A DNA stretch of 64,000 bases from Methylomonas fluvii (lineage in GTDB: Bacteria; Pseudomonadota; Gammaproteobacteria; Methylococcales; Methylomonadaceae). Below, in pieces: positions 58,609 to 64,000 of the stretch. How positions within the stretch are numbered: the first letter of the stretch is position 1; each line of letters opens with the position of its first letter. The stretch covers positions 868,001-932,000 of the forward strand of contig NZ_JACXST010000003.1 in NCBI RefSeq assembly GCF_014850975.1, in the 5' to 3' direction. Under the pieces are notes generated by a model that worked only from the letters and a program-made list of their open reading frames with translations, was not told the origin of the DNA and did no database searches. A program made the position numbers and the translations under genes.

Positions 58609-59082
58609 TCAGCGCCCTTCCCCAACCGGAAACGCCGTTTTATCTACCACCCGCCGCAATACAAAGCTGGTGTGTACCCCGCTGACGCCGGCAATGCCGG
58701 TGATGCGTTTCAGCAGTAACTCCTGGTAGGCGTCCAAGTCCTTGACCACCACCTTGAGCTGGTAGTCGGCGGCTTGGCCGGTGATCAGCAGACATTCCAG
58801 GACTTCAGGAATACCGGCGACCGCCGCTTCGAAAGTGCTGAAACGTTCCGGCGTGTGCTGGTCCATCGAAATGTGGATCAAGGCCATCAACGTCAATCCC
58901 AAGGCTTTGGCATCCAGCAGCGCCCGGTAGCCGACGACCAAGCCGCCCTCCTCCAAGGCCCGCACCCGCCGCAAACACGGCGACGGCGACAAGCCGATGC
59001 GGTCGGCCAGTTCCTGATTGCTGATGCGGCCGTCGGTTTGCAGGATGTTCAAGATTTGCCTGTCGTATTTATCCAGCTCCAT
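58609..59082 (-). CDS. Lrp/AsnC-family transcriptional regulator
   Basis: The 157-residue protein (start 59082, MELDKYDRQ) has the HTH (about 19-38, ISNQELADRIGLSPSPCLRR) and a C-terminal RAM domain that binds amino acids. The gene is divergent from leuA across a short AT-rich region, so it may control leuA and leucine synthesis. Confidence 0.88.
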   Translation of the reverse strand: MELDKYDRQILNILQTDGRISNQELADRIGLSPSPCLRRVRALEEGGLVVGYRALLDAKALGLTLMALIHISMDQHTPERFSTFEAAVAGIPEVLECLLITGQAADYQLKVVVKDLDAYQELLLKRITGIAGVSGVHTSFVLRRVVDKTAFPVGEGR

Positions 59083-59242
59083 AAAATGCCCGCTAATCAT
59101 TTAATAAAACAATAAAATAAATATTTATTCATATTTACAGCAACATTCTATCAATATTTAACCTTTTAAACAGCATAAACGCAATCGGCTGGCGGACGGT
59201 TTGGCCTATCCTATCGGCTACCGTTTTGAGGAGTTAAAAGCC
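59083..59242. promoter_or_regulatory. AT-rich divergent regulatory region between lrp-like and leuA
   Basis: The region has long A/T runs (59101-59180), suitable for bending and for Lrp-type binding. It should hold the promoters of both genes. No exact consensus is seen. Confidence 0.5.
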
Positions 59243-60976
59243 ATGTTGACCGACCCTTCCCACAAATACCGCCCGTTTCCACCGATAGCGCTTGCCGACC
59301 GCCAATGGCCCAATCGCACGATCAGCCAAGCGCCGATCTGGATGAGCACCGACTTGCGCGACGGCAACCAAGCTTTGTTCGAGCCGATGAACGCCGAACG
59401 CAAGCTGCGCCTGTTCCGCACCTTATGCAGCATCGGTTTCAAGGAAATCGAAGTGGCGTTTCCGTCGGCCTCGCAAACCGATTTCGATTTCGTGCGCCGC
59501 TTGATAAACGAGGGTTTGATCCCCGCCGACGTGACCATCGAAGTGCTCAGCCACGCTCGCGAACCCTTGCTCCGTAGAACCGTCGAAGCCTTGCAGGGCG
59601 CGCGCTCGGCCATCGTCCATATCGTCAACGCCACCTCCCAAGCGTTTCGCGACCAGGTGTTAGGCATGAGACGGTCCGAGGTGTTGGCGATGGCTGTCGA
59701 TGCGGTGCGCTTGGTCAAACAATTGACCGCCGACCAACCGCAAACCCAGTGGCGCTTGCAATACAGCCTGGAAGCCTTCACCGCCACCGAGCCGGATTTC
59801 GCCGTCGAGGTGTGCGATGCGGTCAGCGCCGCCTGGGGCGCGACGCCGGACAACAAGATCATCCTCAACTTGCCGTCGTCGGTGGAAACGGCGACGCCGA
59901 ACGTCTACGCCGACCAGATCGAATGGATGCACCGGCATATCGCCCGCCGCGACAGCGTCATCCTCAGCGTGCATCCGCACAACGACCGTGGCACGGCGGT
60001 GGCCGCTGCCGAACTGGCGTTGATGGCCGGCGCCGAGCGCGTCGAGGGTTGCTTGTTCGGCAACGGCGAACGCACCGGCAACGTGGATTTGGTGACGCTG
60101 GCCTTGAATCTTTATACCCAGGGCGTGGCGCCGGGCTTGGATTTTTCCGACATCGACAAGGTGGTGGGCGAATTCGAGGCTTGCACCGGCATGAGCGTAC
60201 CGCCGCGCCAACCCTATGCCGGCGAGTTGGTGTTCACCGCGTTTTCCGGCTCGCACCAGGACGCCATCAAGAAAGGCTTTGCCGTCCGGCAACCCGATAG
60301 TGTCTGGAACGTGCCGTATCTACCGTTCGATCCGGCCGACGTCGGTCGCGGTTACGACGCGGTGATCCGCATCAACAGCCAGTCCGGCAAGGGCGGCATC
60401 GCCCATTTATTGGAAAGCCATTACGGCGTGGTGCTGCCGCGCCGTTTGCAGATCGAATTTTCGCGAGTGGTCCAACAGCACACCGACCGCCACGGCGGCG
60501 AAATCGGCGCGGAAGCGTTGTGGCAATTGTTTGCCCAGACCTATCTGGATTTGGCAAAGCCTTTGCGTTACCGGGGCCATCAATTGTTCGAGCACGCGCA
60601 AGGCCAAGGCATACAACTGAACATTGAATGGGACGGCGAACCGCGCACATTAACCGGCGTAGGTAACGGACCGATAGACGCCGCCGTCCAGGCTTTGCAC
60701 TGCCTCGGCGGCGCAGTGTCGGTACGCAGTTACGAAGAACGCTCGGTCGGCAGCGGCGGCGATGCCCAGGCCTGCGCCTTCGTCGAACTGGCGGCAGCGA
60801 ACGGAACCACGACCTATGGCGTCGGCTTGGACGCCAACATCGTTACAGCATCAATTAAGGCGCTGATCAGCGGTTGCAATCGCTTGGGCGGCGATTTGGG
60901 CATTATGCAATTTCGCAAAATTGAACATGCAGGTTTGAGCGCCGATAGCACGGCGGCGTCCGAGGCAACCGTTTAA
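59243..60976 (+). CDS. leuA: 2-isopropylmalate synthase (LeuA type 2)
   Basis: The enzyme condenses acetyl-CoA and 2-ketoisovalerate, the first step of leucine synthesis. I start it at 59243 ([12 protein letters not shown], 577 residues), with GAGGAG about 9 bases upstream; an upstream TTG at 59201 is unlikely. The catalytic domain has [14 protein letters not shown] and [26 protein letters not shown], and the C-terminal regulatory domain of the family has [19 protein letters not shown]. It is of the longer LeuA type. Confidence 0.94.
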   Translation: MLTDPSHKYRPFPPIALADRQWPNRTISQAPIWMSTDLRDGNQALFEPMNAERKLRLFRTLCSIGFKEIEVAFPSASQTDFDFVRRLINEGLIPADVTIEVLSHAREPLLRRTVEALQGARSAIVHIVNATSQAFRDQVLGMRRSEVLAMAVDAVRLVKQLTADQPQTQWRLQYSLEAFTATEPDFAVEVCDAVSAAWGATPDNKIILNLPSSVETATPNVYADQIEWMHRHIARRDSVILSVHPHNDRGTAVAAAELALMAGAERVEGCLFGNGERTGNVDLVTLALNLYTQGVAPGLDFSDIDKVVGEFEACTGMSVPPRQPYAGELVFTAFSGSHQDAIKKGFAVRQPDSVWNVPYLPFDPADVGRGYDAVIRINSQSGKGGIAHLLESHYGVVLPRRLQIEFSRVVQQHTDRHGGEIGAEALWQLFAQTYLDLAKPLRYRGHQLFEHAQGQGIQLNIEWDGEPRTLTGVGNGPIDAAVQALHCLGGAVSVRSYEERSVGSGGDAQACAFVELAAANGTTTYGVGLDANIVTASIKALISGCNRLGGDLGIMQFRKIEHAGLSADSTAASEATV

Positions 60977-60990
60977 CGCAGGAGACAACA

Positions 60991-61711
60991 TTGAATACTT
61001 ACCGCCGGAATGCCCAGGATTATGCCCAAAACTCGCAAGCCCAACAGCAATGGGCTAAAGAACTGATCGCGGGCATGCGCTTGACCGGCCGCGAAACCGT
61101 GCTGGATTTGGGTTGCGGCGACGGCAAAGTAACGGCGGAAATCGCCGCAATCGTCGATCAAGGCACGGTGGTCGGCATCGACAACTCGGAAGCGATGATC
61201 GCCCTGGCCCAGCGCCGATACCCGCAAACGCAACATCCCAACCTGGCTTTCCAAGTCATGGATGCGGGGAATTTAAGCTTTGCCGAACAATTTGACGTGG
61301 TGTTCTCCAACGCGGTACTGCACTGGGTCAAGCAACACCAACCAGTGGGCGGCGATGGACCGAGTCAAAGGCACGGCGCCATGGTCGCGGTATTTCGGCG
61401 GCTTCGAGTTTCCGAACACCTTTTCGGGAGTCGATGAATACCGGGTGATGCTGAAAGCCGCCGGATTTACCGTCGAACGGCTAGAGCTCGTCGCCAAGGA
61501 CATGACCCACGATGGCCGTGCCGGTTTGGCGAGCTGAATTCGAACCACCTGGCTGCCTTACACGCACCGTGTTCCCGAGGCATACCGGGAAGCCTTTATC
61601 GAAGCGGTATGTTCCAGATATCTGGATCAAGTGCCCTTGTGCGCTGACGGCCAAGCCCATGTGGCGATGGTCTTGCTTGAGGTTGAAGCGGAGAAATCGG
61701 CAAAACGTTAA
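60991..61711 (+). pseudogene. Trans-aconitate-methyltransferase-like gene, broken twice
   Basis: The start is TTG 60991, and the first part has the SAM motif LDLGCGDGKVTAEI and SNAVLHWV. After VKQHQPV the frame shifts by one and several codons are missing. The second frame has FSGVDEYRVMLKAAGF. A TGA at 61535-61537 stands where relatives have Trp (G-stop-IRTTWLPY), and the frame then continues to 61711. The gene is inactive. It directly follows leuA, 14 bases after its stop. Confidence 0.8.
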
Positions 61712-61720
61712 TCCGAGTAG

Positions 61721-61746
61721 CCCCGAATAGCGAAGCGAATTCGGGG
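61721..61746. repeat. REP-like hairpin
   Basis: CCCCGAAT (61721-61728) pairs with ATTCGGGG (61739-61746) over the loop AGCGAAGCGA. There is no T run. It resembles short repetitive extragenic palindromes. Confidence 0.55.
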
Positions 61747-61925
61747 GAATGGGATGCCTTTTTCCGTATGAATATGGTTCGATATTCGCACGGTCCTTAT
61801 GCGTCAAATGCTTAGCTGATTGTGTTAGTTCGGCCAAGACCCGCCAAACGAAACGAACCTGCCAATGGCGGAAAATTTCAAGCTAGTTGTCGCCTCAATG
61901 CAAAAACTCATGCGGCTATATTGCC

Positions 61926-63047
61926 CTAGCTGGCGGCCTCCTGGTTTGTGGTATTGGCAGAGTTTTGCGTATCGGCCTGGTCAGGATTGAGATACACGGT
62001 ATGGACGCGGTTCCAGCGGCGGGTCTGTCGGCTCCAGCGCCGGGGGTTTTGAGCCTTGGCTTGTTCGTACAACGCCTGGCGTTGAGCAAGCAGGGCCTGG
62101 TCCAAGCCGGCATGGCGTTGCGCCGGGGTCACGAAGCCGATGGCGCTGTGGCGGTGTTCGTGGTTGTAACCTGAAGGTCATAAATACCACTGCACGAGAT
62201 CAGCCACCCAGTGCCGGGCGGACGTTAAGTCGGCAAACGGTTGCAACGGGTATGGCGGACGGTATTTCAAGGTTTTGAACAACGATTCCGAATAGGGGTT
62301 GTCGTTGCTGACCGCCGGTCTGCTAAAGGACGGCATGATGCCGAGCCGTTGCAGGGTGGCCAGCATCGTGGCGCCTTTCATTGGGCCGCCATTATCCGAA
62401 TGCAGGACGACCTGTTGGGGCCGCAGGTCTTCGCGCTGATAGATGTCCCGTAACAGCTCGCTGGCCAATTGGCCGCTTTCTGCCTCGAACACCTGCCAAC
62501 CCACGACCTGCCGACTGAAAATATCCAGGAACAGGTAGAGATAGTAGAACCGGCCTTTGACCGCCGCCGGCAGATAGGTGATATCCCCGCTATAGAGCTG
62601 ATTCGGCGCGGTGGCCGTCAGCGCCTTGGGCTGGGTACGGGGCTGGCTGGGGCGCTCGCTACGGCGGTGCTTCAGTTGCCTTGCGGCTTTCAGAATGCGG
62701 TAGAAGGTCGATTCGGACGCCAGATAAATCCCTTGGTCGGCCAGGCGCGGGACAATCTGGCTGGGCGGCAGATCGGCAAACTCAGCCGAATTCGCGACGA
62801 CCAAGAGGTGACTCCGCTCCGCATCGCTCAAGGCATGCGACGGCGTATAGTGCCGTTGCGGCCGGCGGTCTTCCGTCAATGTTTCCCCGGCCTGCCAACG
62901 TTGCAAGGTGCGCGGGCTCAGGCCCAGTACGGCACAGGCTTGGTCCTGGCGAGCACCGGCCGCCGTGGCTTCGGCGACTGAGTCGACCAGCTGCTGGCGC
63001 TGCGGAAGGGAGGTCATTCGACCGCGCCCACCCAACAGCGCCCGCAC
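61926..63047 (-). pseudogene. IS3-type OrfB integrase with 18-base insertion and stop
   Basis: OrfB has an N-terminal HTH part and an rve integrase part with DDE: Asp in SGDITYLP, Asp in LHSDNGGPM, and Glu in YSESLFKTL. A short insertion that adds L-stop-P-S-G-Y interrupts the frame at 62178-62180, between WY and NHEHRHSAIG. The C-terminal part then continues to 61926. OrfB overlaps orfA in the -1 frame, as needed for programmed frameshifting. Confidence 0.82.
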
Positions 63048-63538
63048 CTTTTCTTGTGCCCTGTGGGTATTTGCAGGATCAACAAGGCAGCGGCTTCGGC
63101 TAGTGCTTTCTCCTTACGCTGGAGTTCGCGTGCCAGACGCTGGTTCTCGGCCTTGAGGCTACGCAGATTCTGGCTTTCTTCGCGATCAGGACGCAACCTG
63201 GCTGAGGCGCAAAACTCGCTTTTCCACTGCGCCAGTTGATGGGTAAATACGCCACGCTCCCGGCACCAGGCATTCAGCACCTCGCCGCTCAAACTATGGC
63301 TTTCCTGGAGGGCCAGCAAACGTTCTTCGGGCCGCCAATCTTGAGGCCGCTGGGCGGACTTGGCTGTGACAGGACGGTGATCGGTCGAGGAGGTGTGGCT
63401 CATCCAGGTTTTTAGGGTATGTATGCTCAGGTTTCATTCATCGGCAACCGTTTGAATGGATCGGTTGCCCCGGCTGTAGACTTTCGCCAACGCTTGGTCT
63501 TTGAATGCATCAGAATACTGCTTTTTGGAACGGCTCAT
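63014..63538 (-). pseudogene. IS3-type OrfA with in-frame opal stop
   Basis: The frame starts MSRSKKQYSDAFKDQALAKVYS (a helix-turn-helix start) at 63538, has TGA at 63434-63436 after VADE, and continues through NLSIHTLKTW and a leucine-zipper-like part (ENQRLARELQRKEKALAEAAALL). The end before the orfB overlap contains an extra IPTGH-like insertion, where relatives have a lysine-coding slippery run. The OrfA product is therefore doubly damaged. Confidence 0.75.
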
Positions 63539-63587
63539 GGTTCATCTCAAATTTCAAAAGGAATGGAAATTTGAGGCGACAACTATT

Positions 63588-63677
63588 CTGACTCAGGGGG
63601 CTTTGATGTTCTCGCACCATGCGAATGGCTCGCTCTCGGATTTCTGATGAATATTGGTTTGATGTTTTCTCTTTCAT
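63588..63677 (-). pseudogene. 5' fragment of another IS3-family orfA
   Basis: The frame from 63677 reads MKEKTSNQYSSEIRERAIRM followed by VREHQS, the start of the IS3-group OrfA family. It stops matching at the inverted repeat of the element at 61884-63585, so that element inserted in it. The rest of the gene is gone. Confidence 0.7.
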
Positions 63678-63724
63678 TGCTCCATTCTCTCAAAGGTTGG
63701 AGCCTCCGAGAAAACCGGGGCGAT

Positions 63725-64000
63725 TCACAGCAGTTCCGCAACCCAACTCGCCGAGATCGAAGCAGGCAACTCCAAACGATGGCCTTGGGCATCCGTAAAG
63801 ATAATCGCCGCAGTTGGCGCCTGCTCAATCTGCACCGGTATCAGTGCAGACGAACCAGGTGCCGGTAATTTTCGATAGTCACTCAGTCGCGTCGTGAACG
63901 TGCGGACGTTAATCTGTTGCTCAGCGCAATACTCGGCTTGCGATAGATCACTGCGTTGCCACGCTTCAATATGCTGACGCCATTTCGATGTGATCGCCAT
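63725..64000 (-). CDS. IS66-type accessory protein TnpA
   Basis: The 91-residue protein has the IS66 TnpA helix-turn-helix pattern (WRQHIEAWQRSDLSQAEYCAEQ). The ATG is the last codon of the window, so the start is complete but upstream sequence is missing. The tnpB and tnpC genes that normally follow are absent, and another IS begins 48 bases later. It is a remnant of an IS66 element. Confidence 0.78.
   Translation of the reverse strand: MAITSKWRQHIEAWQRSDLSQAEYCAEQQINVRTFTTRLSDYRKLPAPGSSALIPVQIEQAPTAAIIFTDAQGHRLELPASISASWVAELL

Larger units (their letters stand above)
61884..63585 (-). mobile_element. Defective IS3-family element with 15-bp inverted ends
   Basis: TAGTTGTCGCCTCAA at 61884-61898 and its exact complement at 63571-63585 bound about 1.7 kb with orfA and orfB in the minus direction. 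Both are broken. No clear target duplication is seen at the ends. It sits inside the 5' part of another IS3-type orfA. Confidence 0.75.

Noticed and set aside
59201-59242. Upstream TTG start for leuA
   Set aside because: The ATG at 59243 has a good ribosome-binding site and matches the family start.
29255-61537. Stop codons read as sense (recoding to Gln or Trp)
   Set aside because: All three stop codons are involved and the same codons end normal genes here. CAA, CAG and TGG are used normally in the same genes, so simple mutation is more likely.

Overview
The window looks chromosomal and gammaproteobacterial. The order rpsB-tsf-pyrH-frr-uppS-cdsA-dxr-rseP, the map-glnD pair and the UbiH-family and GltB proteins are all of that type. 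A type I methanotroph (Methylomonas or Methylobacter-like) is my best guess from overall protein character, but no methane-oxidation gene is present, so this is inference.

Bases 1-28.6 kb are a conserved backbone. They hold mutS, a CHASE2 sensor kinase, an intact IS5-like element with a 6-bp target duplication, a FecR/OmpA-like envelope pair, and dsbC. A minus-strand run then covers translation, nucleotide, lipid and isoprenoid functions (rpsB to rseP). It is followed by map-glnD, a frameshifted ubiH-type gene, and an unusually long, divergent glutamate synthase large subunit. That gene is followed by a CysJ-like diflavin reductase rather than by gltD.

Bases 28.6-36.3 kb are a decaying plasmid or integrative element. 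A truncated host gene marks the left edge. Inside are a TrfA replication initiator, a MobH-type TraI relaxase, a TraD coupling protein and a block of unknown genes. Almost every gene here has an in-frame stop, a frameshift or a truncation.

Bases 36.6-56.3 kb are an array of about 25 small enzyme and regulator genes, all on the minus strand and mostly tightly spaced: hydrolases, acetyltransferases, tautomerases, GST, cupin, thioesterase, CYTH, an FMN reductase-transglutaminase fusion, and others. A divergent LuxR-type regulator (56.6 kb) sits at its upstream end. Two nearly identical 16-bp palindromes that resemble lux boxes lie at 56457 and 50990, both in front of array genes and in the same orientation. 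I consider this possible quorum-sensing regulon the most interesting system in the window. Several array members are broken.

Bases 57.3-64 kb hold an EamA exporter, a GST remnant cut by a MITE-like palindromic repeat, a divergent Lrp/AsnC-leuA pair, a broken methyltransferase, and a nest of IS fragments (a defective IS3-type element inside another IS3 orfA, next to an IS66-type tnpA). Seven in-frame nonsense codons in the accessory regions are each explainable by one C:G to T:A transition.
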